64,000 nt of DNA from Povalibacter uvarum (GCF_014202975.1 NZ_JACHHZ010000001.1:62001-126000), one strand, 5' to 3'. Shown: positions 1 through 10,226, counted from the stretch's first letter. The notes: generated from the letters alone by a model not told the origin. Made by a program: numbers and translations.

Positions 1-479
1 AGGAGTTCGGCGACAGCCAGTTGCACGTTGAGTTCGCCACGCCTTCGCCGCCCATCAATCGCAGCCAGGGTCGCGGCAACAGCGGCGTGTTCCTGTATGG
101 CATGTACGAAGTGCAGATTCTCGACAGCTTCGAGAATCTCACCTACGCCGATGGGCAGGCTTCAGCGATCTACGGTCAGTCGCCGCCGCTCGTGAATGCG
201 TCGCGTCCGCCCGGCGAATGGCAGACGTTCGACATCATCTACACGGGGCCGCGTTTCAAGGACGGCAAGATAGTGACACCCGGCTACGTCACGGTGCTCC
301 ACAACGGCGTGCTCACCCAGAACCACACTGAGCTTCTCGGTGCTTCGCGGCATCACGCGTTGCCGGCGCAAGTCGTTCATGGCCCTGCGGGCCCCATTCA
401 ATTGCAGGACCACGACTATCCCGTGCGGTTCAGGAATATCTGGATACGACCGTTGGGAGCAGGGCCAGCTAGCCGGTAG
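1..479 (+). CDS. DUF1080 / 3-keto-disaccharide hydrolase-type protein, C-terminal part
   Basis: The reading frame is open from base 3, so the gene begins before the window and only about 159 residues are visible. The visible part has the pattern of the DUF1080 (3-keto-disaccharide hydrolase, concanavalin-like jelly roll) family: FGDSQLHVEF, then RGNSGVFLYGMYEVQILDS, then WQTFDIIYTGPRF and a closing block with PVRFRNIWIRPL. Members are usually exported and act on oxidised disaccharides or bind sugars. The stop is followed 11 bases later by a REPIN-like repeat. Family assignment is by motif order; substrate is not visible. The first TTG in frame at base 21 is internal, not a start. Confidence 0.8.
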   Translation, partial: EFGDSQLHVEFATPSPPINRSQGRGNSGVFLYGMYEVQILDSFENLTYADGQASAIYGQSPPLVNASRPPGEWQTFDIIYTGPRFKDGKIVTPGYVTVLHNGVLTQNHTELLGASRHHALPAQVVHGPAGPIQLQDHDYPVRFRNIWIRPLGAGPASR

Positions 480-490
480 CCAGACAGATC

Positions 491-555
491 GTCATTCCCG
501 CGCAGGCGGGAATCCATCTTTGCAAAGACATGGATCCCCGCTTCCGCGGGATGAC
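491..555. repeat. REPIN-like inverted pair of REP palindromes
   Basis: Two short palindromes face each other. The left one reads GTCATTCCCGCGCAGGCGGG followed by AATCCAT; the right one is TGGATCCCCGC, TT, CCGCGGGATGAC. The pair is separated by about 14 bases, so the whole element can fold as one long hairpin. This is the REPIN arrangement of proteobacterial REP sequences. Further copies lie at 32371-32396, 50537-50553 and 58363-58514, and a RAYT gene that could have spread them is at 28663-29589. It sits between a gene end and the next start. Confidence 0.75.
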
Positions 556-638
556 GGCTCGCAGCCGATCAAATCCATATCAGCGCGCCGTCAACTGCGG
601 TGTGGCCGGCGAAAGAGACTGCTTATAGTTTGAGAGCC

Positions 639-1616
639 ATGAGCCCCATCAGGAGCATGGCCGTGAACAGGAGCGAGAGGGAGCAGTCGGGTCGCACCGT
701 TCTCGACGGCGGCGTCGCAAGCGATGTCGCGATCGTGAAGGACGCCGCGGGGCGCGAGGTCGTGGTCAAGGAAGCACTGCCGCGCCTGAAGGTAGCAGCG
801 GACTGGCGCTGCGATCCGGCGCGTTCGAGCCTCGAAGTGGAAGCCTTGCATGTCGCTGCCGAATTGCTGGGCCCTTCCGCGGTCCCACGCGTGTTCTGGG
901 TCGATGCCGAGCATCATCGCTTCGGAATGGAGCGCATCACGCCCATCCTCACGAACTGGCAGGTGGAGCTCTCCGCCGGCTGCGTCAGCCTGGAGACGGC
1001 CGCTCGCGCAGGTGAGTTGCTTGCCCTCTTGCATGTGCGCTCAGCACAGCATCCGGACCTGGCGACGCGATTCGCGAACCGCGCGTACTTCGAAACACTG
1101 CGCATCGAGCCGTTCTTCATTCGCAGCACCCTGAAGAATCCCCAGGCCGGGCCGGCCATCGATCGTGTCGTGCAGATGCTTCGCGCGCCCGGCACGGCGC
1201 TCGTGCATGGCGACTACAGTCCCAAGAATCTGCTTGCGCGCGATTCCCAGGTCGTCGTCCTGGATTGGGAGGTCGTGCACTGGGGCGATCCACGGTTCGA
1301 CATCGCGTTCTGTATTTCACACCTGCTGCTTACAGGTCTGCGACAAGGAGTCCTGCCGCATCCGTTTCGCGCGGCCAGCCTCGCATTCTTCGAGGCCTAC
1401 GCAAAGCAGGGGCAGGTGTCGGCGGCGGACACAGAGCTGGGAGCGCTGATCGGCTGCCTGGCGCTCGCTCGGGTCGACGGGGATTCGCCGGTCAACTATC
1501 TCGGCGAACTGAACATCGAGGAGGTCAGGCGAATGGCGCTGGATCTCATCATGCGGCCGGTGCGCTCGTTTCCCGAAGTGATTCTCGACAGTTTCTCGCG
1601 CAGGCGCAGAACATGA
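639..1616 (+). CDS. aminoglycoside-phosphotransferase-fold small-molecule kinase
   Basis: This 325-residue protein carries the catalytic core of the APH/choline kinase fold: LVHGDYSPKNLL (Brenner motif HxDxxxxN) and, about 15 residues later, VVLDWEVVHWGDPRFDIAF with the metal-binding Asp. The N-terminal lobe has VVVKEALPRLKV, a likely ATP-binding lysine. The substrate cannot be read; resemblance to antibiotic kinases is by fold only and does not imply resistance. The last four bases overlap the enolase-like gene start (ATGA, 1613-1616), so the two are probably translated together, which hints at a phosphorylated small molecule shared by both. Starts at 657 (ATG, with AGGAG close by) or an upstream GTG at 600 are alternatives. 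Confidence 0.75.
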   Translation: MSPIRSMAVNRSEREQSGRTVLDGGVASDVAIVKDAAGREVVVKEALPRLKVAADWRCDPARSSLEVEALHVAAELLGPSAVPRVFWVDAEHHRFGMERITPILTNWQVELSAGCVSLETAARAGELLALLHVRSAQHPDLATRFANRAYFETLRIEPFFIRSTLKNPQAGPAIDRVVQMLRAPGTALVHGDYSPKNLLARDSQVVVLDWEVVHWGDPRFDIAFCISHLLLTGLRQGVLPHPFRAASLAFFEAYAKQGQVSAADTELGALIGCLALARVDGDSPVNYLGELNIEEVRRMALDLIMRPVRSFPEVILDSFSRRRRT

Positions 1617-2905
1617 CCACACCAACGCGCGCTTGCAGCATTGCCTCCCTGAAGCTTCGTCAGATTCTCGATTCGCGCGGGCGCCCGACGGTTGAGGCGG
1701 ATGTTCTGCTGAACGACGGATCCCTGGGCCGCGCGGCAGTGCCGTCGGGCGCTTCCACGGGCAAGTACGAAGCGCATGAGCTACGTGATGGCGACTTGAA
1801 TCACTACGAAGGGCAGGGAGTCCAGCGCATTGCGGCCGCGGCACAGGCGGAGCTGCAGCCCCGATTGCTCGGAGCAGAGGCGCTCGATCAGAATAGGATC
1901 GATGCTGTCCTGCGTGAGATCGACGGCACTCCCAATCTGCAACGCCTGGGCGGCAATCCGATCCTGGCTGTGTCGCTCGCCGCGGCGAGGGCAGCGGCGA
2001 TTCACACGCGCCAGCCTCTGCATCGTTATCTCAATGGGTTGGTGCCGGGCGTTGCACCGAGCCTGCCTTTGCCCATGACGAATATTCTGAGCGGAGGCGC
2101 GCATGCGCGACAAGGCATGGATTTCCAGGATTTTCTGGTCGTGCCAGCCGGCGCCGAATCCTATTCGCAAGCACTCGAATGGATTTCGCAAGTGCGCAGT
2201 GCCGCGACGAGGCTCGCCGTCCGCGAAGGGTTTACCACTCTGCTCGCGGACGAAGGCGGGCTCAGCCCAGGCTACGAGCGCTCCGAGCAGGCATTGAGCC
2301 TGCTGGTTTGGGCCATCGAGACGACGGGCCTGCGAGTCGGCGAGGACGTGAGTATCGCGATCGATGTCGCCGCAAGCCAGTTGTTCTCCAGTAACTCCGG
2401 AAGATACAGCCTGCGCGGCATCGGCGCGGATCTCACCTCGCAACAGATGCTCATCCATGTCAGTGAGCTGTGCCGTAGCTATCCCATTTCCTCGATCGAA
2501 GATCCTTTCGACCAGGACGACTGGGAGCCCTGGCGCCAGTTCACGAGCGCGTTCCGCGGAGAGCGCCTGCAGATCGTGGGCGACGACCTGTTCGCCACCA
2601 ATGCGGAACGCCTGGGGACAGGAGGCCGGGAGGGCGTCGCGTCAGCAGTTCTCATCAAGCTCAACCAGAACGGAACTTTGACCGGTACACTCGAAGTGAT
2701 GGAGTGTGCTCGTGCGCAGGGCTACGCGACTGTCGTTTCAGCCCGCTCGGGTGAGACGGAGGATTCATTCATCGCCGATCTTGCCGTAGCTACTGGTGCA
2801 GGCCAGATCAAAATCGGCTCGGTGCGCAATTCGGAGCGGCTGTCGAAGTACAACCAGCTGCTGCGGATCGAAGAAGAAGGTGCGCTGCCGTTCCGGAACA
2901 AATAG
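1613..2905 (+). CDS. enolase-family protein with altered active site (paralogue)
   Basis: A full-length 430-residue enolase-superfamily protein. Family landmarks are all present: SGASTGKYEA, NILSGGAHA, ADEGGLSP, SSIEDPFDQDD, VGDDLFATN, KLNQNGTLT, RSGETED and SERLSKYNQLLRIE. Metal ligands (D251, E296, D324 or D325), the general base lysine K349 and K400 are kept. Two positions differ from ordinary enolase: the QEF glutamate (yeast E168) is D173, and the histidine of SHRSGETED (yeast H373) is A377. The gene overlaps an APH-fold kinase by four bases rather than sitting with pyrG/kdsA. It is therefore probably a specialised paralogue, acting on a related acid or with reduced enolase activity; it might still be a working enolase. 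Confidence 0.85.
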   Translation: MTTPTRACSIASLKLRQILDSRGRPTVEADVLLNDGSLGRAAVPSGASTGKYEAHELRDGDLNHYEGQGVQRIAAAAQAELQPRLLGAEALDQNRIDAVLREIDGTPNLQRLGGNPILAVSLAAARAAAIHTRQPLHRYLNGLVPGVAPSLPLPMTNILSGGAHARQGMDFQDFLVVPAGAESYSQALEWISQVRSAATRLAVREGFTTLLADEGGLSPGYERSEQALSLLVWAIETTGLRVGEDVSIAIDVAASQLFSSNSGRYSLRGIGADLTSQQMLIHVSELCRSYPISSIEDPFDQDDWEPWRQFTSAFRGERLQIVGDDLFATNAERLGTGGREGVASAVLIKLNQNGTLTGTLEVMECARAQGYATVVSARSGETEDSFIADLAVATGAGQIKIGSVRNSERLSKYNQLLRIEEEGALPFRNK

Positions 2906-3131
2906 CACGCGCTCCACGTCCTCGACGATCCGGCGCGGCTGTCCATGCGTTATGTCGGCAGTCTCGGGGCAGTGAGCCCCTCGAGATGGCCGCACATCGT
3001 CGCACAGCTGTCCACAATTGGCTTGCCGATGCAGTTAGAGGAAGATAGGCCACCGCAGCGAATCGAGTCGTCCCGGCGCATACAAGAAATCCGGACCGAC
3101 CGTTCAACGCTGGATGAGGGGCCCGTCCGTG

Positions 3132-5480
3132 ATGCATATCGCGCACCATCCGATGTTCGTGCTGCTGTCGTCGATGACGGCATGCCTGGGATCGTGGACC
3201 GCGCTCGATCTGTTCAGACGCGTGCGTGCACATCGCGGTGCATGGCGCGGCGGCTGGCTGTTTGCGGCGGCCGTCGCGATGGGACTCAGCATCTGGTCCA
3301 TGCATTTCATCGCCATGCTGGGCTTCGATCCCGGTGCCGAAGTTCGCTACGACGTCGGACTGACAGTCCTGTCCTTGCTCCTGGCGATTGCGGCAACCGC
3401 GTTCGCGTTCTTCTTCGCGTCGCGGGAGGGCACTACCCGGCTCGTGGTGAGCGGTGTCGTCATGGGCGCTGGCATCTGCCTGATGCACTACACCGGCATG
3501 GCTGCGGTGATGACGCAGGCAACACTGCGCAACGATCCTCTCTTCGTTTTCGCAGCCTTTGTCGTCGCGGTGACTGCTTCCTCTGGCGCGCTGGTGGCTG
3601 CAAAGCAAGAGCACACGCTCTCGCAACGCGCATTGGCCGCCGTCGTACTGGGTTCTGCCGTCGTGGGTATGCACTACACGGCGATGTTCGGTGTGCGCTT
3701 GATCGATGGCGCTGCAACGAACCGGATTGCCGGCGGCATGGATGCCATGACGCTCGCGATAGCGATTGCGGGCGGCACATTCTTCATCCTGTTCCTGGCT
3801 TTGATCGCGGCACTCTCTGACAGGCGTTTCGAAGCGCTGGCGGCCCGGGAAGCGCTGCGCAGCGAACAGCTGCTGCGCGCGGTCATCGAGCATCTGCCCA
3901 TGGGCGTGTTCGTCGCGGCGGCGCCCTCCGGCGACATCCGGTTCGCGAATGCAGAGGCAGCGCGATTGCTCGGGCACACCGTGGGCCCGGAACCGGTCTG
4001 GTCGCGTTCTGCCGATGTCGGCGCTGTCCGAGAGGATGGGAGTCACCTGCCGGAGCGGGACCACGCCTTGTACCAGGCGATGCAAGAGAACCGACGGATT
4101 GGTCCGAGACTGCAGGCGTACCGTCGCGGCGACGGCCGTGTAGTTCAGCTCGAGGTCACGGCGGCTCCGGTGCCGGATCGCAAGGGCAACTCGACTCTCG
4201 CAGTGGTGGCATTTCAGGACGTAACTGAAAAGCTGCGCGCTGAGAAAGAGGCCCGGCGACAAGCCGAATTGCAGCGTGTCAACGAACTGCTGGAAGAGCG
4301 AGTTGCCTCAGCGCTCGCCGAGAAGGCCGAAGTCCAGGCAGCGCTGAATCACGCTCAACGACTCGAATCGCTCGGAAGACTGACCGGCGGCGTGGCTCAT
4401 GATTTCAACAATCTCCTGACCGTCGTGATCGGCGCGCTCGATGTCATCCTGCGGCAGCCTGCGCAGAGCGAGCGCGCTGTGCGTCTCGGGGATGCTGCGC
4501 TGGCAGCGGCGCGCCGTGGAGAACGTCTGACCGCCCAGTTGCTGACGTTTGCTCGCAGGCAACCGCTGCGCCCGGAAGCCTGCGATCTCAATGATCTGCT
4601 CCGGGTGGGAGAGCCGCTGTTCCGTGGTGCTGCGGGTCAGCAACGCTTGGTGAAGCTGGTGCTGTGCAGTGAGCCTGCTGTCGCGTTGATCGATCCGGCG
4701 CAGTTCGAAGGCGCGCTCCTGAACCTCATCGTCAATGCGGCTGACGCCAGTGCCGAGAATGGAGAGATCGCGATCGAAACCGCGATCGTCACGGGAGCGC
4801 CGACCCTGGGCGGTGGGCGCTTCTTCCGCTTGCGTGTCACGGATACAGGGACGGGAATGAGTGAAGAAGTGATGAAGCAGATCTTCGATCCCTTCTTCAC
4901 GACCAAGGGACCGGGCAAGGGAACCGGTCTCGGGCTCAGCCAGGTCTATGGCTTCGTCAAACAATCCGGTGGGGAGATTACGGTGGACAGCGAAGAGGGC
5001 GCGGGTGCCTCCTTCAGTGTCTACCTTCCGCTGACCGATCAGGGCGCGCAGGAGAAGCCATCGCAGACACCGACGGCGTGGACTCACATCAAGCCCATGA
5101 ACGTCCTGCTCGTCGAGGACGATGCGGCCGTTGCGACGATCACCGAGGCGATGCTGCACAACCTCGGGCACCAGGTCTTTCGGGCGGAGAATGCGGCGCG
5201 TGCGCTGGAGATCCTGGATGTGGAGAAGTCAGTCGATCTGCTGCTCTCCGACATCGTCATGCCCGGCAGTCTGAATGGCCTCGAGCTTGCGCAGCGCGCG
5301 GTTCAACTGCGACCCGAGCTGCAGGTGCTGCTCAGTTCCGGTTACACGGGCGCTGAAGTGGAGGAGGCGCTGGCGGGCGGCGCGTGGCCTTTCCTCAAGA
5401 AGCCCTATGTCGAGTACGAACTCGCGGAGCATCTCGTGCGTGTTGCCCGAAACAAGCGGGATGCGGTCGTCGATCAATGA
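3132..5480 (+). CDS. MHYT-sensing hybrid histidine kinase (MHYT-PAS-HisKA-HATPase-REC)
   Basis: The protein (782 residues from this start) begins with an integral membrane MHYT domain: [16 protein letters not shown] and GMHYTAMF are the three repeat motifs, thought to hold a metal that senses O2, CO or NO. A PAS-like segment follows (roughly 235-370), then a coiled coil, the dimerisation/phosphoacceptor helix [11 protein letters not shown] (His423), an ATPase domain with [17 protein letters not shown] and GKGTGLGLS, and a C-terminal receiver domain with phospho-acceptor Asp707 in [10 protein letters not shown] and the conserved KKPY lysine. No partner regulator lies next to it. GAGGGG ten bases upstream favours this ATG; ATG at 3114 is possible. 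Confidence 0.9.
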   Translation: MHIAHHPMFVLLSSMTACLGSWTALDLFRRVRAHRGAWRGGWLFAAAVAMGLSIWSMHFIAMLGFDPGAEVRYDVGLTVLSLLLAIAATAFAFFFASREGTTRLVVSGVVMGAGICLMHYTGMAAVMTQATLRNDPLFVFAAFVVAVTASSGALVAAKQEHTLSQRALAAVVLGSAVVGMHYTAMFGVRLIDGAATNRIAGGMDAMTLAIAIAGGTFFILFLALIAALSDRRFEALAAREALRSEQLLRAVIEHLPMGVFVAAAPSGDIRFANAEAARLLGHTVGPEPVWSRSADVGAVREDGSHLPERDHALYQAMQENRRIGPRLQAYRRGDGRVVQLEVTAAPVPDRKGNSTLAVVAFQDVTEKLRAEKEARRQAELQRVNELLEERVASALAEKAEVQAALNHAQRLESLGRLTGGVAHDFNNLLTVVIGALDVILRQPAQSERAVRLGDAALAAARRGERLTAQLLTFARRQPLRPEACDLNDLLRVGEPLFRGAAGQQRLVKLVLCSEPAVALIDPAQFEGALLNLIVNAADASAENGEIAIETAIVTGAPTLGGGRFFRLRVTDTGTGMSEEVMKQIFDPFFTTKGPGKGTGLGLSQVYGFVKQSGGEITVDSEEGAGASFSVYLPLTDQGAQEKPSQTPTAWTHIKPMNVLLVEDDAAVATITEAMLHNLGHQVFRAENAARALEILDVEKSVDLLLSDIVMPGSLNGLELAQRAVQLRPELQVLLSSGYTGAEVEEALAGGAWPFLKKPYVEYELAEHLVRVARNKRDAVVDQ

Positions 5481-5488
5481 ACGGCGGC

Positions 5489-6133
5489 TCAGGCTGTGAC
5501 CGGCTGCAGCTTCGCTGAGCGCCGCAGCAGCATCTCCATCGCGATCAGGTTCGGTACCCAGGAACTCCACGCCGCGATTGCATAGGTGACATCGAAACTC
5601 ACGTCGAGCGACATGAGAACCGGCAACCACAGTCTCAGCGTCACCGCGGCGAACGTCAGCGAGAAGTTGCGCATCATCCAGCGTCGATGCGCATCGACAT
5701 CGCCGCGTTTGATCGAGTACAGCGCAATGGCAGCGGAGCCAAGCCACAGCACGCCGAGCGCTGCAAAGCCAATTCGAGTCGAGGCATACCCATAGGCGAC
5801 CGGCGCGAGCGACAACGCACCCAGGCCGCTGATGACCACTGCAGCGAGATAGATCATCCCGCTCGTGCGATGAACGCGCGGCCAGCGATTCCGCAGTCCC
5901 GGATGAAACTGCAACGGGCCGATGAGCAATGTAAGAGGCGCGAACAGCGTATGCCCGTACATCACCAGCCAATGCTGTATGTAGGTTTCGCGCTGCTCGT
6001 CGAAGAACCGGGCAGCGTCGAAAGTAGCGTAATTCGTGAGTGACCACGCGGCGACGCCCCAGCACAGCAGAGTTACGAGCCACCAAGCGGGGGAGACCGC
6101 TGAGCCACGGCGTTGAACGATCGTCGATTGCAT
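5489..6133 (-). CDS. DUF2306 multi-pass membrane protein
   Basis: A 214-residue protein with about six hydrophobic helices. It shows the DUF2306 pattern: YGHTLFAPLTLLIGPLQF, then WPRVHRTSGMIYLAAV, then DAHRRWMMRNFSLTFAAVTLRLWLP. The conserved histidines in HRTSG and DAHRRWM suggest cofactor or metal binding, but no function is established for the family. It converges on the MHYT kinase (8-base gap) and lies 9 bases downstream of the MipA-like gene on the same strand, so the two are probably one transcript. Confidence 0.8.
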   Translation of the reverse strand: MQSTIVQRRGSAVSPAWWLVTLLCWGVAAWSLTNYATFDAARFFDEQRETYIQHWLVMYGHTLFAPLTLLIGPLQFHPGLRNRWPRVHRTSGMIYLAAVVISGLGALSLAPVAYGYASTRIGFAALGVLWLGSAAIALYSIKRGDVDAHRRWMMRNFSLTFAAVTLRLWLPVLMSLDVSFDVTYAIAAWSSWVPNLIAMEMLLRRSAKLQPVTA

Positions 6134-6142
6134 GGGTCGCCC

Positions 6143-6901
6143 TCAGAAGCGATACAGCACGCCGACGAGGGCAGTCGTGCTCGAGTCCGTTTCGACGAGC
6201 GGGCTGTCCGCGAGCTCATCGCTGAGCACCATTTCTTCGACGACGCCGACCAGCATCCAGTGGTCGGTCAACGCATAGATCGTCATGAGGCCGACCGTCG
6301 CGACGCCGCTCTTGCCGGGGTGATACTCGGCGCGGGAGGTCCGCACTTCAGAAGGGCGAACGCCAAAGTAGTAGTCGGCCAGCTTCTCATCGTAGTAGCT
6401 GATTCCGAGGCTCGGGCTCAGCGAGAGTCGCTCCGTGACCTTGAGCTCGTAGGCGTAGGTGAGATCGATCTCGAACCCGTCGTGGTGGTTCATCGCATCC
6501 GTCAGGAATTGAAGATTCAGGCTGCCCCAGGGACCCTGCGCGCCGGATTCCAGCCCGACATCCACAGTGGAGTGACGCTTCTCGAGGTCGGCGTTACGCT
6601 TGGGCTGATCGAAAATCCGCGCGGATGCCAGTGCCCGCACACGCCATCCGGTCTCGCCGGCCTCGCCGCCGAAGAGCTGGTATGCGGCGGTGTCCAGGAA
6701 GTAGCTGAATCTTTCGCCCTCGTATCCGACGACCGGTATGACGAACGCCTCGTCGTCCTGGTCACGATAGAGCGTCGTTTGGGTGCCCGCCGCCAGTCCG
6801 AGGGAGAACTCGCCCGCGAACGCCGGAGTTGTTGCGAAGAAAGCAGTCAGCGATCCCGCCAGGGCGCTTGCAGCGCGTGACGCCGCCATCCGATTTGTCA
6901 T
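6143..6901 (-). CDS. MipA/OmpV-type outer membrane beta-barrel protein
   Basis: A 252-residue protein with a cleavable signal peptide ending around TPAFA-GEFSLG and then alternating aromatic beta strands, ending in GVLYRF with the C-terminal aromatic typical of outer membrane barrels. VIPVVGYEGERFSYFLDTAAYQLF and LSPSLGISYYDEKLADYYFGV resemble the MipA/OmpV family (scaffold for murein-processing enzymes in E. coli, or a small-molecule porin). The start was set at MTNRMAASR because upstream residues are not signal-like. Its promoter region (6902-7040) is shared with the divergent regulator at 7041. Confidence 0.8.
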   Translation of the reverse strand: MTNRMAASRAASALAGSLTAFFATTPAFAGEFSLGLAAGTQTTLYRDQDDEAFVIPVVGYEGERFSYFLDTAAYQLFGGEAGETGWRVRALASARIFDQPKRNADLEKRHSTVDVGLESGAQGPWGSLNLQFLTDAMNHHDGFEIDLTYAYELKVTERLSLSPSLGISYYDEKLADYYFGVRPSEVRTSRAEYHPGKSGVATVGLMTIYALTDHWMLVGVVEEMVLSDELADSPLVETDSSTTALVGVLYRF

Positions 6902-7040
6902 AGGGGCCTCTCGATGATGGGAGAAGCCGGCATCGTCCGGGACAGGCGGAGCGCCGCCCATCCATCGTCGGATTGAAAATCGCGCGCGGCCGCATCATCC
7001 TTTGGATTGACCGGCCCCGGTCAGCTTCTTTTCGTCCCAG

Positions 7041-7979
7041 ATGAATCATTTGTGGATCGCGTATGACGCGCTGCTGGTCACGATCGGCGCGATCAATGTG
7101 CTGCTGTTGTTCCTCGCCCGGGGACACAAGCCGTTCCTCGTGCCATTGGCCGGGTTCTACGCGGCATTCGCACTCAGTCTCTTCGTCGCCATGTCGCGAC
7201 GCTACGTCGTGTTCAATGTCGAGGGGACGCATTCGCAGTTCGTCTTCTGGGCCTACGGCATCGGCACGTTGCTGAGCTACCTGGTTCTGGTCTTCATCGT
7301 CCCGACGTATCACCAGTTGCTTGGCTGGTCGAGGCAGCGTCTCACTCGCCTGCTTGCTGCCGCTTTGAGTGTCGCCGCGCTCCTGGGAATCTCGCCCTGG
7401 AGCGTCGAGTTCGCGCCGGATGGTCAGTCATATCTGTTGAAGTGGGGGCACTACGCGGCCGGGTTCGTCTACTTCAGCGTGTTCACCTATGTGATGTACA
7501 TGGCGGTCCATGCCGCCATGAGCGTCAGCGATGCAAGAGATCGACTGTTTGCGCGCGTCCTGCTCGCGTTCGGCGCCGTGGGCTACGTCGAAAGCTCACT
7601 CTCGCTGATTGCGGAAATCGCCAATCGAGTCGAAGGTCTAGGCGCGGAAGGGGAGTACTTCCTGTTCAGCTCCGTCCCGTACGCGATCTTCAGCGCCTTC
7701 CTTGCGGCATATATGTTGCCGCTGGTCAGCCCCAGGGGTGACGCTCCGGCCGAATCTGATCGCACGAAGGTGGAGGCACTGGGCTTGTCGGAGCGGGAGC
7801 GCGAGGTGCTCGAGCTATTGCTCAAGGGGTCGAGCAACAAGGCGATCGCCAACGAGCTTCACATCTCCGAAGCGACGGTGAAGACCCATCTCAACAAGAT
7901 CTTTCGCAAAGCGAACGTTCGCAGCCGGTTCGAGCTGGCGCGTTCGGTGGTGGGTGGAGGCGGCGGGCCGCCCGGCTAG
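7041..7979 (+). CDS. membrane-anchored LuxR-family (GerE-type HTH) regulator
   Basis: The 312-residue protein has about seven hydrophobic helices over residues 1-235 (for example DALLVTIGAINVLLLFLA and LSYLVLVFIVPTY) and a cytoplasmic GerE helix-turn-helix at the C-terminus: LSEREREVLELLLKGSSNKAIANELHISEATVKTHLNKIFRKANV. There is no receiver or autoinducer domain, so the membrane part is presumably the sensor. It diverges from the MipA/DUF2306 pair across 139 bases and may control it. Three-letter repeats of Gly near the end (VVGGGGGPPG) make a floppy tail. The ligand cannot be inferred. Confidence 0.8.
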   Translation: MNHLWIAYDALLVTIGAINVLLLFLARGHKPFLVPLAGFYAAFALSLFVAMSRRYVVFNVEGTHSQFVFWAYGIGTLLSYLVLVFIVPTYHQLLGWSRQRLTRLLAAALSVAALLGISPWSVEFAPDGQSYLLKWGHYAAGFVYFSVFTYVMYMAVHAAMSVSDARDRLFARVLLAFGAVGYVESSLSLIAEIANRVEGLGAEGEYFLFSSVPYAIFSAFLAAYMLPLVSPRGDAPAESDRTKVEALGLSEREREVLELLLKGSSNKAIANELHISEATVKTHLNKIFRKANVRSRFELARSVVGGGGGPPG

Positions 7980-8002
7980 GCTCAGACGGCGAGTCTCCGG
8001 GT

Positions 8003-10160
8003 TCAGCTGCCGCTCGCTACCGCGCCCACCAGCACCCGAACTCCCGGTGTGATGGCGATGATCAGGTCGGCAGGAGGCTGGCTTCCGAGAAAGCTCGCGA
8101 GCGGCAGTCGCGAAGCAGCGTCATGCGCCTCTGCCTGCATGAGCGCAGTCTCCGCGGTCTGAGTCCATGAGGCGTCCCGGTCTCTTTTCCCGGCGATGAT
8201 ATCCAGCGCGTCCAGGCCGATCTGGGCTAGCGAAGCAATGCTGGCGGCAGTTGGAAGGGCGGGTTCCAGCATGGCGTTGCCACGAGCGACAGCGGCGAAT
8301 CGCTCGTCATTGTCACGCCAGCGCGTCAGCCGTGCTCGCAGAGAGGCCGCGAGATTCTCATCGCCGCTCACGAATCGTTGCGCATCGGCTGCAAATCGTT
8401 GAGCGACCAGGCTCTCGACTGGTGCCGCATCCGCGAGTGCGTTGAGCGGCTGCCGGATCTGCTGTCCGCGGGCCGCCGCGCGAATGCGATGGTCATGCGC
8501 CATGTTGCGCACGGGCGTGACGATCTGCAGTAGTTCGTACACCGGCTCGCTGTCTCCGGGTGCGAGACGCGATGCCATGCGGCGACGATTGGCGTCTGCC
8601 ATCAGACCGCTCACGGTCAGTTGATCCTGAACGACTGCGAGGCGCCGATACATGTCGAGAGGATCGCGCACGTTCGCAGCCGACCAGAAGCGTTCAGCCA
8701 GCGCGGCTGCACGGGGCCACAGGCGGTCGTCCAGCATCTCGTCGGTCACTAGTTCACCCCACAGCGGTGCTTCGGCGCCGAGGACCAGCTTTTCCTGACC
8801 GGTCGTCAGCGCCGGCAGCGGCTTGGCAATCTTCGCGTCCGTCAGCAGCTGCGCGAGCAGCGGATGGAGTCTGCGAATGTGCTCTGCCTGTTGGAGCGTG
8901 AATCCTGCGTCAGCGGTGGCGAGCGGATCGATCTGATAGTGAAAGTCCGCTGGCATCAGAAGGTCCAGATAGAGCCAGCAGATACGATGGTGCGGTGTCC
9001 TCTGGCCGTCGCGCCAGCGGTTGCGTTCGACGACTGCCACGCCTGGACGATTGCTTCGCGCGGCAGCGCAGTTGCCGCGTATTCCTCCCAGCCGATCGGC
9101 GTCTTGCCGGCCCGAAGAACCCTCTCGACGACGCGACGCGAGAAATAGCCTTCAGCGTCCTGCTTCGAATGAAGGCCCTCCCGCTGCATCCATGCGGCGA
9201 TGTCCGCGTTGTCGGCCCAGACGGAATCGCTCACCTCATCCCCACCGATGTGGAAGTAGGGGCCTGGAAACAGCGGGGCGAGTTCGTCGATCAGCTTGCC
9301 CAGAAAGTCGTAGACCTCGGCGGAAGCTGGATTGAGCGCGACATCCGCGGGAAATGGCGGACGACTGCGCGCCGCGACTACGCCCAGTTGAGGATACGCT
9401 TCGACCATGGCCCGACTGTGCCCGGGAACATCGAACTCCGGGACGATGAGCACACCGCGATCGGCTGCATAGGCGACGAGACGTCGGATCTCGTCCTGCG
9501 TGTAGAACTGTCCATGTGAGCCCACGCTGTTCAGCCGGGGGAATCGCTTGCTCTCGACGCGAAAGCCCTGGTCGTCACTCAGGTGCAAATGGAGCACGTT
9601 CAGTTTGACGCGCTCCATGGCATCAATCTGTCGCTCGAGGGTCCGGATCTCGAGAAAGTGACGCGCGGTGTCGAGCATGAGGCCCCGCATGCAAAGCGGG
9701 GTGCGTCGCCGATGAGCGCCAGCGGAAGCGTCGGCCGGCCGCTGCGCAATGAGACCAGCTGTCGCAGGGTTGCCAGAGCACGCAGGACACCGGCAGATCC
9801 GGCCGCGTCGATGCGGATGCCATCGAGCGAAATTTTCAGCGCATACGACTCGTCCTGCGTCGCGTTGATTGCGGCGGCGGGGTTGCTGCAGCGGATCGAC
9901 ACGGCGACGTCCTGCCCTGCCGCGGCCACGATGCCTGTCGACCGCTCGTAGTCTGCCTCGAAGCGTGAGAAGGCGCGGTCGAGAACGGGTCCATCGCAAC
10001 CGTCCCGGCGAACGTCCCACCGTCCGCTGAGCACGAGTTCCGCTTCTTCAACCCGGACAGATGTCGGAAGCGGCAGCAGCGACGGTGTCGTATTCGCGGC
10101 CGCGAATCGCGCGCAGAAGAACAAGAGCCCAACGATCGATGCGCTGCGTGGAGATGTCAT
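8003..10160 (-). pseudogene. GH20 beta-N-acetylhexosaminidase, two frameshifts
   Basis: Three overlapping reading frames on the minus strand together give one GH20 hexosaminidase. Residues from 10160 down to about 9690 carry the signal peptide and GH20b-like domain and end in LIGDAPRF. The protein continues in the next frame as MRGLMLDTARHF, LNVLHLHLSDDQGFR and FHIGGDEVSDSVW (the catalytic Asp-Glu pair) until about 8975. It continues in the third frame as LYLDLLMPADFHYQIDPLA to 8003. Each junction needs one extra base, so two single-base deletions are present. All other long genes here are intact, which argues against poor sequence overall. It would cleave terminal GlcNAc/GalNAc. It is divergent from the TonB receptor at 10321 and shares its operator region. 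Confidence 0.8.
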
Positions 10161-10226
10161 CGGAGGTCCGCGTCGTCGAAATGCAGTGGCCCAAATGTAA
10201 GCCAGGGAGCATCCGTTCTCAATATG

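Noticed and set aside
2963-2985. Hairpin CTCGGGGC / GCCCCTCGAG after the enolase-like gene as a terminator
   Set aside because: The stem has a bulge, no T-run follows, and it is about 60 bases past the stop; support is too weak.
2808-4262. Long minus-strand open frame of 484 codons opposite the MHYT kinase
   Set aside because: It is antisense to a complete multi-domain kinase, has low-complexity Arg/His-rich composition and no family features. GC-rich third positions of the real gene create it.
8003-10160. Programmed frameshifting in the GH20 gene
   Set aside because: No slippery heptamer with a downstream structure is seen at either junction, and two programmed shifts in one hydrolase gene are implausible.
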